Source: Paulownia fortunei
Taxonomy: Eukaryota > Streptophyta > Magnoliopsida > Lamiales > Paulowniaceae
DNA: 64,000 bases
Assembly (NCBI GenBank): GCA_019321725.1
Contig: CM033108.1
Coordinates: 20,411,799 to 20,475,798 of the forward strand
Direction of reading: 5' to 3'
Shown here: positions 1-12,598 of the stretch, piece after piece
How positions within the stretch are numbered: position 1 is the stretch's first letter
Layout of the letters: each line of letters starts with the position of its first letter
Program-made: the position numbers and the translations under genes
The notes under the pieces: generated by a model
What the model saw: only the letters and a program-made list of their open reading frames with translations
Told to the model about the DNA's origin: nothing
The model's database searches: none

Positions 1-1837
1 TCCTCTCCAATTTTAGATGTAAAATATCTTGTAATATTACCCAACATCAAGCGCCATTCCCAATTTGGCAAGTTAAAAGCATAAAATATCATACTAAGAC
101 CTTAAACACCAAGCTATCTAGGTAACAATCATGCTTTCACAAACTAAAACCCAATCTAGTCCCTCAATTGCCTTAATTCCTCATATTAGATACATGTGAA
201 AATCATATAATTGAAGTAATATAACTCTAATATCATGTACCTAATTGTTACCACTCAATAGCAACATGTCTAGGTTGAAATATGCTAAGTTATAAAATGG
301 GACAGATTCATATTTTCATATTTTCTAGCTATCCAATTTAGTTGTATGATAATTTTAGCATCCGTAAGCATATCCAATCACTCCCAAATTTTTACCACAC
401 TTATATAACATCAAAAATAATGTAAACATGTCATATAATTACTAAAACCCATGGATATAGCTTCCCAAGTTCAGCTCTCTTCACAACATACTGAAATAAA
501 TTATTTTCCTACCGTGACAGTTTTGCACACTTCATGACATTAAGGGTTTTGGCACCCTTAAGTATATTGAATCACTCCCAAATTTTCACCATACTTATAT
601 AACACATATAAAGAGACAACCAGGTTAAATTACTACCAAAACTAATGGATTTATTGATGTAAAACCAGCACTATTCACATAGGACAGAATCTGAATTTCA
701 AAGAAGATAGTTTTGAGTACCTCTTTAATTATCACACTCTATTATAATTTATAACCTCTCTAAACTTACATACATCACCTAGACTCATATATAAATACAT
801 ATATGGTGAAATACACAGGTTTTAATCAAGTTATTATACATATAAAAAGCATAAATATAAAAAATCAGCAAGTATACAGTTTCTGTCCCTAGTGATTTTT
901 ATTGTGATTTTGCAACTAAAAATCATTCTTTTGTAAATTATAAGACCACAAATAACATCCTAACATGATTATAATGAATAATAGAATCTTTAAAAATTAT
1001 AAACCCTCAAACAATTCAAGAACTTAAATAAAAAACATGAGTTAAAGCTCACCTAAGCACAAATTTTAGTTTCGACTTTCTCCTCCTTACTTCTCTTTGC
1101 TTGGAATTACTTGAGAGAAATTTATAAAATTCCATATGAAGGTTTGGGATGTGAAATAGCTTATAAAATAGTTTATGGTCGTGTTCAATGATAGAAATAA
1201 AAAAAGGTTGAGGTGGAAGCTTGAAGTGGCAAGGTTGAGGTGTCAAGTGGTGGTTCAAATCTGATATTTTTTCACACCTTATACAGCCTTAATCTAGTGT
1301 TTCTCATTACTTATTTATCTATGTACATCTCCATATGATCGGATAATACATTATGCCCTAATTTCTTAATCGTTCATTCGATCTCCAAACTGATCGACAT
1401 CCAATTCTTAAATGATTGTCTAGTTTTCATTTTCTAAAATTACATGCACATATGAACCTTGTTTTATGACACTTAATTCACATTATATCATGTCCGATAT
1501 CCAAAGTATGTTAATCTATGGATGTATACCTTTAAAACACCTTGATCTAATTGAATCGAATCATATAAGCTTACTAGTGACACCTTTAATACTTCTAAAA
1601 TTATAACATATAACCTATGAATATCTAATATATTGACCAATCTATTCTTTTTCTTATCTACATATAGAATTACTTAATTAAGTTATAGGATCTCAACCAT
1701 TAACATCAAGTAATAGCATTAGAATTAAGAATGCTATATAAGATGCCATGTAGATATTAATGCAAATTAGCATATAAGTAGCATGTAGTGCATGAATCAT
1801 ATTGACTAAGTGAGTAGTGTGAGGCTTGGGTATTATA
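1..1837 (-). mobile_element. Partial Gypsy LTR, reverse-oriented, cut by the window edge
   Basis: Read on the minus strand, this stretch aligns with the first part of the long LTR at 27822-30636: the end near 1837 mirrors the TGTGATACCC start, and the shared text continues through several hundred bases, including the stretch near 540-560 that mirrors 29150-29200. Divergence from the other copies is substantial, so it is an independent, old insertion of the same family. The right border abuts the decayed Sirevirus-like sequence and apparently truncates it. The terminal CA has mutated to TA. Whether this is a solo LTR or the 5' end of a complete element cannot be told, because the other end lies outside the window. 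The reading frame at 1049-1258 inside it is not convincing as a gene. Confidence 0.7.
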
Positions 1838-2136
1838 CTATTATATATGGGCAGACTTTTGTGATAATATTTTTTCAGCACTAATTTTTACAGCCGTTTT
1901 TTTATTATTTTTCTTATTTCTTTCACCCCTGCTTTGCTTTTGGTTTATGTTTCTCTTCTAAACCAACAAGAATTGAAATGGTGAGAACTAGAGGATCATT
2001 ATGGGAAATAGAAAAATGAGAATGAACATCACAAAAAAGATGAAGCAAGGCTTCATATTCTGGTGCAACCTCTTCAACCACATCCAAATGCATTCGGGAA
2101 GGAAGCATTGAACCTGCTTGCCCTACTCCTTTTACC

Positions 2137-3548
2137 ATGGTTCCTGCTAATACTGTACTGTATGAGAGAGAAGAATCCACTGAGTCTAGACAACTGGTCA
2201 TGAGTGTTTTAGAGGATACCATTACTGAACCACAACCAGAAAGTTTTAAAGGAGCAAGTGAGATACCAGCAAATAAAGACGTAAGAGTTCATAAGGAACC
2301 TATAGTAGACATCATAGAATTTTTACTGATGGGGCCATCTACCACCCTAACTATTGCAATAGAAGAAGTTGTCCTTACCACTGCTGCAATAGTTGTTGAT
2401 TTGGAGCCTAGTCCAATAGAAGGGTCCAATCAACCTCCTCCAAAAATTGAGTCTCAAGAACAAATGGGGCACCACATGCCTATCCATCCTGGTTCGCAAG
2501 TTTTTCCCATTGGGTTTGTTGTACCTAATATTGACAAAGGAAAGAAAAATGTGGTAGAAGATGATCCAACATATGATCCAAAGAAAGATCTGCCTAATAC
2601 CACTCTACGGAGATCTACAAGATTGCATAGGAGAGTACAAATGGTTGAGAGCATAGAATAAGAATCTAAAGATTCAGAGTTGGCCAAAGGTGATGAAAAT
2701 AACTCTGTGCATGAAAATGATGATTTTGGTTCTGAATCCACTTGTACGATAAGTCATGTCTTTTTTTTAAGTTCTATGCTACTAAAAATAAGAGTTTGTG
2801 GAATACTATGCCCAAAAAAAATTATATTCTGAACATTTTATTCACTGGTCACAATATAAAAAATTGGGCATAGTTGAACTATTGAAACAAAGGAGTTTAT
2901 TTGGGACTGTAACAAAGGCTACACATTTTGAAACAACTGTTGTATATGAATTCTATTCTAATCTATATAAAAGCATCAATTTGATTGAGTTTGACAGATT
3001 TGAATAGGTGTTTGTTAGGACAAGGTTTATAAATTTCGACCAACTTTTATCAGTGAGTTCTATGAGTCTCATAACCATGAGTATGTCACACACATGGATG
3101 ATTTTAGAGTCATTATCACTAAATTAACTAGTGGGAAGCTTTCCTAATGGCCTGATTTTTCTGTCTTTCCTGCTACATCTCTACCTGTTCGTTATGCTAT
3201 TTTTCATGAGATAGGAATCACAAATTGGGCTCATACTGCAAATTAGATAGCAATCAGTAAGGCTCAAGCCACTGTGTTGTTATGTATTAGGACTAGTCAT
3301 CTACTAAATATTGGGAGGTTAATTTTGATATTGTTATCAAGCAAGCTGAAAATACCTCCACTTATGGTGTTTTGCCTTTGCCATATTTGATTTACAAGTT
3401 CCTAGTTTCTCAAGCACACAAGAAGTAGTCCAATAAGGTACTTGAGCCTTTAAGAAAACAATCACCATTTCCAAAAAGCTGCTTGATGAACACCATGTGG
3501 ATAATTTAAAGTAGAAAGACAAAATGAAGGCTCCAATCTATTCTACCT
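2137..3548 (+). pseudogene. Env-like third ORF of Sirevirus-like element, left copy
   Basis: The longest open piece is 2137-2661 (174 codons), starting MVPANTVLYE and ending in a basic stretch (RRSTRLHRR). A second piece at 2798-3007 contains a Tyr-rich segment followed by a phrase matching the right copy at 9898-10116 (VYEFYSNL). Further matching text runs in broken frames to about 3545, where colinearity with the right copy stops. The family resembles proteins annotated in plants as putative plant transposon proteins, which lie downstream of pol in some Sireviruses and have been called env-like. I see no clear signal peptide or membrane segment, so the env label describes position only. Stops at 2659 and 3005 and frameshifts make it non-functional. 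Confidence 0.55.
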
Positions 3549-3946
3549 GGAAGTAATTAAAACCAAATAAATACTTTAATACATTCCCAACATTTCAAAA
3601 ATAACAAGAAATTATTTAGTTATCAACATCAGAGTCATCATTCTCTCTAGTAGTAGTTTTTTCAACTTTAGTGTCATCACCAGATTGTTCCTTCTCGGTA
3701 TCATCCTCATTAGTTGTTGCAACAACTGATCCAGATGCAGAAGTTCCAATAGTATCTACTCTCCCCTTTTTGACCAAACTTTGCCAAAGCAGCCTCAACA
3801 TCATCATCATCACAGCTAGAGGTTAGAGTAGGTGCTTTCAAGGTATCCAGTAGTTCCTTTATCTTTTTCTCTTTAATGGAAAGAAAGCATTTAAGGCACC
3901 CTACATCTTGCAAATCCAATTCAAGATAAGCTTGAAGAAGTTTGTT
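3549..3946 (-). repeat. Inverted segment of the env-like ORF end
   Basis: Read on the minus strand this block matches the plus strand of the right copy at roughly 10600-11020, including the coding phrases LELDLQDV and KEKKIKELLD, an Asp-rich run, and the first polypurine motif after the ORF. In the right copy the same text is colinear with its neighbours; here it is flipped while both flanks stay in plus orientation. The frames at 3616-3813 and 3710-3919 on the minus strand are this inverted ORF end, not separate genes. A GGAAG/CTTCC inverted pair lies near the left breakpoint. Confidence 0.8.
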
Positions 3947-4019
3947 TTGATAAGATTTAAACTCTAGTTTACATTTAGTTTATTCTATTTTTGATATTTT
4001 GAATATCTATATCTCATCT

Positions 4020-4152
4020 ACAGGGGAGTTTTTTACTATTTCAACAGTCATGTATCTGTTCTGACAAATTTTGACTAATTAACAGTTTTTACAGATTTGA
4101 TGCATTCAGAGGGCATTATTGGCTTTTGACCAAACAATGCCAAAGGGAAGAT
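4020..4152 (+). other. Polypurine-tract cluster before the central LTR
   Basis: Three purine-rich motifs precede the LTR start: around 4020 (CAGGGGAG), around 4108 (CAGAGGGC, degraded) and 4140-4150 (CAAAGGGAAGA). Repeated polypurine motifs upstream of the 3' LTR are a known Sirevirus trait. The right copy at 11092-11228 has the same arrangement, better preserved. Confidence 0.5.
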
Positions 4153-5020
4153 TGTTAAGTCTAAAATTGGCATTGTTGGTAACCCCAAGTTCATTTCATA
4201 ATTTAGTATTGTGAGTTTTAGAAAGTTATTGACTTATTAAAATTACAATCTTATGTTTTCTGATTTTATTGATAATGTATTTGAGAACTTTTATTGGTTA
4301 TGTACAGATTTGATAAGTATGGAAAGATATTTCCAAGATATTTATTGGAGATATTCAAAAAAATATATTGTGGGATTTAGAATGATACAATAAATATAAG
4401 GAAAGATCTTCTTGACATGGGAAGGATCTTCGAAGATCATGGAAGTCCAAATATAGCATATCTAGACACTTTGAAATGGAGATTGACTCTAATTGATGAT
4501 GTATAAAATAAAAACTTAAAGCAAAGAAGATTGAGCTTGGCTATTCATGTTCACTCAAGATTCAAAGCTTTAAACACGTGCCTTATCACACAATTCACTC
4601 TTTAGGAGAAAATGTGAGATATTCAGAGATTGGCATAATTCTTCGAGAGAAGGTCGTTCTACCCTCTGAAGGGAATTCAATATTGAAGGAAGTTCAACAA
4701 TGTAGACTTAAAAGTTGAGGGCATGTCGTTGGACATTCACTAGTTGATTAAGTTTAAGAACAGTGTCATTTATAAAGAGGGAGTCTCTATATTATGAATA
4801 AGTCATATTATTATAAATGTATAATCTGAATTAGTGAAATATTTATTGCAAGTGGTAGCCCCGTGCATGTCAGGTACATTTGCATTTGAACAAGTAAAAA
4901 ATCCTTTGTGTCGATTTTTTACTTTCTGTATTTTTGTTCAGTGTTGCAATAATTATTCACATTGTTACAACAATCAAATCTGGATTCATTAATTAAAATG
5001 GGTAATAATACTAAAACAGG
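4153..5020 (+). repeat. Central LTR of the Sirevirus-like tract
   Basis: It starts TGTTAAGTCT directly after a polypurine motif and matches 11229-11937 over its first 700 or so bases, with frequent substitutions. It ends shortly before a primer-site-like sequence near 5029; the exact 3' end is uncertain. The tail (AGTGGTAGCCCCGTG near 4851) resembles the 3' part of other plant Copia LTRs. In this tract it serves both as 3' LTR of the left unit and 5' LTR of the right unit. Confidence 0.65.
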
Positions 5021-5027
5021 TCTTTTA

Positions 5028-5042
5028 ATTGGCATCAAGTAC
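5028..5042 (+). other. Probable primer binding site
   Basis: The sequence TTGGCATCAAGTAC lies just after the central LTR and resembles the initiator-Met tRNA primer site of plant Copia elements (TTGGTATCAGAGC) with several mismatches. The gag reading frame begins about 70 bases downstream, as expected. Confidence 0.4.
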
Positions 5043-5111
5043 TAGTCACTAGATATACATAGTGACATTTTGGGAAGTGATCTATTTGATGTGCAGGAAT
5101 AGACCATCTTC

Positions 5112-7990
5112 ATGAAGGAGGATCAATTACTCGACCTCCACTATTGGTAAGATCGAATTACTCATATTGGAAGGCTAAGATATGAGTCTTCATTAAATCT
5201 GTGGATGGACAAGCTTGGCATGCTGTTATAATAGGTTGGAAACATCCTCTGATGCCAAATGAATAGAAAACGGAGGTTCTTAAGTCAGTAGATCAATGGA
5301 ACACTGAGGATGATAAAGTTGCAGATTACAACTCAAAAGCCCTAAATGCAATTTTAGTTGATGTTAACTAATTCAAATTGATTGCAACATGTGAGATTGC
5401 AAAAAGGCTTGGGAAATTCTCCAAACAGCCTATGAAGGAACAACAGCTGTGCGAATGTCAAAATTCCAAATTTTGGTTTCAAGATTTAAAAATCTTAGAA
5501 TGGAGGGGAATGAGACAATGGCCACATTCAATCAAAGCTATGTAACACAACAAATGAAGCTCAAGCACTTGGCGAAAAATATTCAGACTTTAAACTTGTG
5601 CGAAAAGCCTTAATATCACTACTAGAAAAATTTGTGTACAATGTCACCACCATTGAAGAAGCCCATGATTTTCAAAAATCAAATTGGATAAGTTGATGGC
5701 CTCATTACAAACATTTGAATTGAATCTCAATCACAACATGAGAGATAAATGAAAAAATATTGTTTTCCAAGCTGAAGTTCTAAAATCAATATCTGAATCA
5801 GAGGACAATGATGATATATCAAAATCTTTGGCTCTTGTGACAAAAAAATTTGAGAAATTTCTCAAAATGATGAATGAAAACTCAAACAAGTCAAGGTCTG
5901 GTAAGCCTTTCAATTCACAAATGGATAAAACTATTTCTAATTCTTCTAATGACAGAAAAACCAAAAGGATTCAATGTCGTTAATATGAAGGGTTTGGACA
6001 TATCCAAACAAAATATGTCAATACTCTCAAATAGATGGGCAAGTCTTTGATTACAACCTTGAGTGATGAGGAATCTGAAGAAAGCCAGGAAAATGATTAG
6101 GAAGAACATGTGAGCGATTATATGGCATTCAACTCTAAGATGATTATCATTATGAACATATTGCAATAATTCAAAGGTCTGTTCCAACAGTTAAGTATAA
6201 TGCAACGTGCCTGACTTTATCTATTGCAACAGTTGAGAAGAATGTGCAGAATTTAGATTCAAAAACTAATAGTGATAAAGATGAGCTCAGTATTAACAAA
6301 ATTCAGCAAATGCATAACATAATGTTTCAAAAGTGGCTTGATATATGCAAAATCAGCAAGTCACTTAAGGAACAAATTATTGTACTAAACAAGAAAAATA
6401 AATCAATAAAAGTATAAATACTTGAGTTTTCGAACCTTGTTGCTGAAAATGATAGAAAAATCCACAAAATTGAACATTAACTACTTCACACTCAAAAGAT
6501 GATGAAGTTCGACTTTGGTAATTAAAAACTAGATAAAATACTCTCCATTGGAAAACCATGTAGTGATCATCATAGTTTGGAATATACTCGTGAGTTTTCA
6601 AATTCAAAAATATTTTTTTATGGAAAAAAAAACCTATTTAGTCCATCGTTGATAAAAGCAAACAACATGTTTTTCAAAAACCTAAGTCAAAAAAGTTTAT
6701 TCTGATTTGTTATCTCTATAATCTGTCTGAACATATCTGACCAAGATGCTTTAAGTTTAAAAAGGCTTTGAGGAATTGTATGTGTTTTGGTTCACATACT
6801 TTCGCAATATTGCAACAAAAATCTAAATTGTTGCAACAAACTTCTAAGATCAAAATGGACTTGAAAATAAATCTCAAAAAAGAATCTGAATTAGAAAATT
6901 AGATCTCAGATGTTTTGTTGCACACATTACTGTTAAAGCCTGTCCAGATGACACTTGGTATTTTGATAGTGGATGTTCTAGATATATGATAGGTGACAAG
7001 GAAAAACTGAAAGGCTATCAAAGTGTAAACAAATGACATGTTACCTTTGGAGATGGTGAAAAACGATGTGTACTTGGAAAATGAGTACTTAATGTTGAAG
7101 GACGGCTAAAACTCAAGAATATAAGAACAAATGTCAGGTATTTGATGAAACTAATAGGTGCGTGTTAACTAGTTCTCGTTCATCTAATAACTATTATATA
7201 TTACAACAACTTCAGTTATGTTACAACATAAAAGTTGATGAAATTGATTTATGGCATAAATATTATGGCATTTAAATTTCAAGAATTTGACTAAGATTGT
7301 AAATACGAGAGAAGTGTTAGGAGTGGTAAATCTAAAGAAAAAGAATCTAGGAGTGTGTGGTGCATGCAACTTGGAAAAAAAAAGATTAATAGTAGAAGAA
7401 GAAATCCTCAGACTCAGTGAAGCAAAACGAACTGAATAGAATAATGCTCAAGTCACCACTGAGGTTGATGTTGCAACAATCAGGGAAAAATATTACAACA
7501 AAAGAAATGGGGCTGGGGATAAGAAACAATACTGAAACAGTTCAAAAGGATCCTTCAATCAAAGTTTAAAAGAAACATCCTACTGATCAAATCATTGGTT
7601 TGCTTACTAAAGGTGTGCAAAGACCAGCTAAAGATAAGTTACAAATATATGGTAATGTATGTGTTTCACCTCTTTAATTGAACTTAAAAATAAGGCGAAA
7701 ATATTTGTTGAGCAACCAAAAGGTTTGAGGGTCCACACTTTCCTAATCATAGACTCTTTGGCAACTCAAGTGCTATTAACATTTCTAAAAACCTTGTTCA
7801 ACATTCTAGAACCAAGCATATCTATATCCATCACAACTTTATTAGGGAATTGGTGGAAAGAAAAATTATGATAATAGAATGTGTTGTAACTGATAAACAA
7901 CTTGCAGATATCTTTACCAAACCTTTAGATGCACTCAATTTTGATTTCTTGAGAAAGTCTCTAGGAATCTGTGTGTTGGAGGATGCATAA
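5112..7990 (+). pseudogene. Copia gag-pol remnant with internal deletions
   Basis: Near 5117-5240 the frame opens with Copia gag (ITRPPLL, then SNYSYWKAK and VDGQAWHAV), followed by the helical gag core to about 5650. Scraps of a zinc knuckle lie near 5965-6020. The aspartic protease motif (WYFDSGCSRYM) is at about 6958-6990 and the GAG-pre-integrase box (DLWHKYYG) near 7246-7270. The integrase core and most of the reverse transcriptase are missing: the sequence passes to a linker (KKHPTDQIIG, about 7570-7600) and then to the end of RNase H, whose final motif reads KQLADIFTKPLDAL (about 7898-7940). Several stops and frameshifts occur. The shortened length of about 2.9 kb, versus more than 4 kb usual for Copia gag-pol, reflects at least two internal deletions. 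Confidence 0.7.
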
Positions 7991-8983
7991 ACATTCATAT
8001 GTTGTAACAATACTATATGTGTGTTCAAAAATATTGTAACATAATTAGGGTTTGTTAGAACACAATAGTTTGATAGGTATTGTTTGTGTTCGATATTAGG
8101 AATTGCATTAGGCATACTTCACTCATTTATACATTTTATGTTGTGGCAATATTTGAGTCTCAACTTGAAAAGACTGAGTAAAATATAATTGCATTTGTGG
8201 TTGAAAAAGTATTTAAGAAAAGTTCCTTGATATTTTTTTGGAGGCCTTTGATAGAAAAAGCTCCCTACCCTATAGTGTAGAGCTGGCCATGTGATTATCT
8301 AATCCTTTGCTTTCTTCTAATATAAAAAAAAGAAGGAGAAAATGAGGAAAGGATTAACCATATGAAAAGAGCTACCTTACGGATAGAGTGAAAGCTCCTG
8401 ACTAGCTAAATCCTTTTTATGAGAGATGAAAAATTATTTTAAAAGAAAAAAAAAATTTATAAAATCTCTCTCTCTAAATATTTTCAAAATTGGATTTTGA
8501 ATGTTAGGGAACTCTCTTGCAGATAAGTTTGAAAGGATTTTCTATTTTAAGATATTCAATTTTGACTTGCGTATGACATGTTTGTTTTTATTGCAATATT
8601 ATATCTCGATGACTTACATTTATTTATCTCCATTTTTCTAGGCATAAAATAGGAATTTGCATCAGTGTGGGAATGTATCCAAAGAGTTTTGGTTGAGTTG
8701 GAAACAAGTTTGATTTACAATAGGTTCTGTTTTCTTTATTTTCTCTCTAAATCCCCAATCAAAGTGATAAGGATAATCTCTATTTTCATAATCAAGCTTA
8801 ACTGTTCTATTTAAGGTTAGAATCTTTCAAGTAAAACTCTTAAAGTACTTAGGCAGGAAAAAGTGGGCACTATTATATATAGGCAAACTATTGTGACTAT
8901 ATTTTTTCAGCCTTAATTTTTTACAGTCATCTTTTTACAATTTTTCTTATTTCTTTCACCCTTGCTTTACTTCTGGTCTGTGT
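7991..8983 (+). other. Non-coding spacer between pol remnant and env-like ORF
   Basis: No supported coding frame. It belongs to the internal region of the Sirevirus-like element. From about 8870 onward it matches the left copy from 1838, which gives the left limit of the repeated segment. Confidence 0.5.
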
Positions 8984-10800
8984 TTGTCTTCTAAAATCAC
9001 AGGAACCAAAATGCTAAGAACCAGAGAATTATCACATAAAATAGAAAAAAAAGAAAGAACATCACGAAAAAGAGGAAGCAAGGCTTTAGGTTCTGGTACA
9101 ACCTCTTCAACCATATCCAAATGCATTCAAAGAGGAAGTCCTGAACCTGCTTGCCCAACTCCTCTTACCATGGTTCCTGCTGATATTGTACTGCCTGGGA
9201 CAGAAGAATCCATTGAGTCTGGACAACTTGATATGAGTGTTTTGGAGGATACTACTGTTGAACCACAATCATAAAGTTTTGAAGAAGGAAGTGAGATACC
9301 TATAGATCAAGATGAAGGAGTTCATGAGGAACCTATAATGGACATCACAAAATTTATGTTGTTGGGACCACCTACAACCCTAATTGTTGCAACAGAAAAA
9401 GTTATGTTTACCACTGTTGTAATAACTGTTGATTGAGAACTTAGTCCGACAGAAGGGTCCAGTCAACCTACTCTAAAAACTAAGTCTCAAGAAAAACCAA
9501 GGGCACCACATACCTATCCATCCTAGTTCCCAAGTTTTTCCCATCGAATTTTTGTACCCAATATTAACAAAGGAAATGAAAAGGTGGTAGAGGATGATCT
9601 AGCATATGATCTAGAGGAAATCTGCCTAAAACCACTCTACGGAGATCTGCAAGGTTGCATAATAGAGCGCTAACTATTCAGAGCCGAGAATTAGAATCTA
9701 AAGTTTCAGAGTCGACCAAAAATGATGAAATTGACTCTGTGCATGAAAAGAATGATTCTGGTTTTGAATCCCCTTTTAAAATAGGTCATGCCTCATCTCC
9801 TAAGTTCTATTCTACTGAAAATAAGAGTCTATGGAATAATATGTCCAAAAGGAAATTACATTCTGAATGTTTGATTCACTAGTCACAACATAAAAAATTG
9901 GGCATAGTTGAACTATTGCAACAAAGAAGTTTGTTAGGGACTGTAACAAAGGCTGTACCTTTTGAAAGAACTGTTGTGTATGAATTCTATTCTAATCTGT
10001 CTAAATGCATCAATCTGATTGAGTTTGACAGATTTGGAAAGGTGTTTGTTAGGAACAAGGTTTACAGATTTCTACCAACTTTTATCAATGAGTTATATGA
10101 GTCTCCTAACCATTAGTATGTTGTATCCACTAATGATTTTAATGTCATTATCACTGAATTGATTGGTGGGAAGCTTCCCCAATAGCCTGATTTATCTATC
10201 TTTCTTGTTGTATCTCTAAATGTTTGTTGTGCTGTTCTTTATAAGATAAAAATCACAAATTGGGCTCCTACTGCAAATTCCACAGTAATCAGCAAGGATC
10301 AAGCCATTGTGTTGTTATGTATTGGGACTGGTAATCTACTGAATATTAGGAAGGTTAATTTTGATATTGTTGTCAAGCAAGCTGAAAATACCTCCACCTA
10401 TGATGTTTTGCCTTTCCCATCTTTGATTTACAAGTTCCTGGTTTCTCAAAGATACAAGAAGCACCAAATGATGTACTTGAGCCTTTAAGGAAAGCAATCA
10501 CTGTTTCCAGAAAGTTGCTTGATTAACACCTTGTGGTTGATTTTAAGCAGAAAGACAAAGTGAAGGCTCTAGTCCATTCTGCCCGTACTAGAGAAAATAC
10601 TTCCAAGCTTGAGAAACTTTTTTAGACTTATCTTGAATTAGATTTGCAAGATGTACGATGCCTTAAACATTGTCTTTCCCTTAAAGAGAAAAAGATGAAG
10701 GAGCTGTTGGATGCTTTGAAAGCACCTACTCTATCCTCTAATAATGATGATGATGATACTGAGATGCTTTGCCAAAGTTTGGTCAAAGAGGGGGAGTAGA
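8984..10800 (+). pseudogene. Env-like third ORF of Sirevirus-like element, right copy
   Basis: Open pieces at 8984-9274, 9655-9882 and 9898-10116 follow one another in the same order as the left copy and together cover the N-terminal Glu/Ser/Thr-rich part, a basic patch, and a conserved core containing VYEFYSNLSK and the phrase RFLPTFINE. The core recalls the putative plant transposon protein family. Broken frames continue through a phrase ending VLPFPSLIYKFLVS (about 10405-10450) to a coiled-coil-like, Lys/Glu-rich end (KEKKMKELLDALK, about 10688-10725), an Asp run and the first GGGGGAG motif. This copy retains the native orientation of its 3' end, unlike the left copy. Function unknown. Confidence 0.55.
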
Positions 10801-11228
10801 TACTGCTGGAACTTCTATTGTTGTTGCAATAATTGGATACGTTGTTACAATAACTGATGAGGATGATACTGAGAAAGAACAATCTCGTGATGACACTGAA
10901 GCAAAAGAACCAACTACTAGAGAGGATGATGACTCTAATGCTAATGACTTAATAATTTCTTGTTATTTTTTACTTATTGGTGATGTATTAAAGTAATTAT
11001 TTAGTTTTAATTGCTTTCGTTGAATATTTATCTGTCAATGTTTTGATATGATTTAAACTCTAGTTTACATTTAGTACATTATGTTCTCATCTGCAGAGGG
11101 AGTCTTGTTATTGTTGCAACAGTGACGTATTTGTTCCAACAAATTTTGACTGATTAACAGTTTCTACAGATTTGATGTATTCAGGGGGAGTTGTTGGCTT
11201 TTGACCAAACAATGTCAAAAGGAAAGAT
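10786..11228 (+). other. Multiple polypurine motifs upstream of 3' LTR
   Basis: Purine-rich motifs appear at about 10786-10797 (AGAGGGGGAGTA), 11092-11101 (AGAGGGAGTC), 11181-11192 (CAGGGGGAGTTG) and 11216-11227 (AAAGGAAAGA). The last lies immediately before the LTR start TGTTAAGTCT. Repeated polypurine motifs in this position are characteristic of Sireviruses. Confidence 0.6.
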
Positions 11229-11937
11229 TGTTAAGTCTAAAATTAGCATTGTTGGAAACCCCAAATTTATTGCACAATTTAGTATTACAAGTTTTGGAAA
11301 GTTATTCACTTATTAAAATTGCAATCTTATAGCTGTTGATTTTATTATTAATGTATCTAACAATTTTTGTTGGTTATGTACAGATTTGATAAACATTAAA
11401 AGATATTTCCAAGATTTGATTGGAGATATTCAAAAAAATATCTTGTGGGGTTTAGATTGATACAATAAAGATAAGGAAAGATCTTGATATGGGAAGGATT
11501 TTTGAAGATCATGAAAGTTCAAATATAGTGTATCTGGATACTTTGAAGTGGAGAATGACTCTAATTGATAATGTATAAAATGAAGACTTGAAGCAAAGAA
11601 GATTGAGCTTCGCTATTCACATTCACTCAAGATTCGAAATTTTAAGCACGTGCTTTTTCGCACAATTCACTCTTTGAAATAAGAGGGTGATCCTTTCGGA
11701 GATTGGCGCAATTCTTCGGGAGAAGAATTTGAAAATCTTAGGAAGAAGGCCAGTCTACTATCTAAAGGGATTTCAATATTGAAAAGAGTTTAATAGTGCA
11801 AACTTAAAAGTCAAAGGGATCTCGTTAGATATTCACTAATTGATTAAGTTCAAAAACGACGTCATTTGTAAATAATGAATTATTATATTATGAATAACTC
11901 CTATTATTATAAATGTACAATCTAAATTAGTGAAGTG
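11229..11937 (+). repeat. 3' LTR of Sirevirus-like element, 3' end missing
   Basis: Matches the central LTR from its TGTTAAGTCT start to about position 785 of that copy, then colinearity stops in the phrase TTAGTGAA. The last 80 to 170 bases, including the conserved tail, are absent, so this LTR was truncated by deletion or by an unrecognised insertion. Confidence 0.6.
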
Positions 11938-12598
11938 AACTTCGTATAAAACTAAGTCTTGGCCCCAAGAAAACTCAAGAGTTAAAAAGTACAAGAAAAA
12001 AAAAAGGCTGATAAAAGTGGAGCACCCAAAAACCAAAAATGGACTCCTAATCATCTCCAATTCTCTCACACAGCAATCACCTTGCAAATACAGTGCCTTC
12101 CACAACCAGAAAGTATATATCCTATCATGTAACCTTGTCGAATCCAGCATCAACCAGTGAAGCTTACGACATCTTTACGCATTCCTTGCAGGCCATTTGC
12201 AGCCCCACTTTTCGTATACACAAATGGAGAACAATATATACTCTCTTATACTGTCCATAACAAATATGTAGCTAGTCTGTACGTACGTAAGTATGCAACG
12301 TATATATGCAAATGAATATATGGTAAACTTCCCCATTTGGATCGAATAGAAAAAGAAAGCAGCAAGAAGATATAGCCTGATATATATGGTTGAACCATAC
12401 GGCTGATCAGCTATGGATATGCTGAAAGTAGGTTAAAAAATGATGAAACAGTGAGGAAAAAGCAAAGGGGAAGCAAAAGGTACAATGCATGAATGATGTG
12501 TTTCTTTCAGTGTCTATATATTCATCATCTTGTTTTCTGTTTGTCCGCTGATTCATGCACTCCTCTCTCTCCCTCTCTTTCCCTAACTCCCTCTTTTT

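Larger units (their letters stand above)
1838..11937 (+). mobile_element. Decayed Sirevirus-like Copia tract with two 3' regions
   Basis: Order on the plus strand: env-like ORF remnant, polypurine motifs, LTR (4153 to about 5020), primer site, gag-pol remnant, second env-like remnant, polypurine motifs, LTR (11229-11937). The region 1838-4900 is repeated at 8870-11937. This is what a tandem element sharing a central LTR would look like, with the left unit truncated by the Gypsy LTR at 1-1837. Placement in Sireviruses rests on the Copia gag opening, an extra ORF downstream of pol, and several GGGGGAG-type polypurine motifs before the LTR, all known traits of that lineage. Many stops and frameshifts show it is dead. 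Confidence 0.65.

Noticed and set aside
2454..2741. 95-codon minus-strand frame in the left env-like region
   Set aside because: Opposite-strand shadow of the env-like ORF; Ser-rich chance frame.
1838..4900. The 3-kb direct repeats (1838-4900 and 8870-11937) as giant LTRs
   Set aside because: A TGTTAAGTCT start after polypurine motifs at 4153 and 11229 shows that the LTR is only the last 0.7-0.9 kb; the rest is the env-like region.
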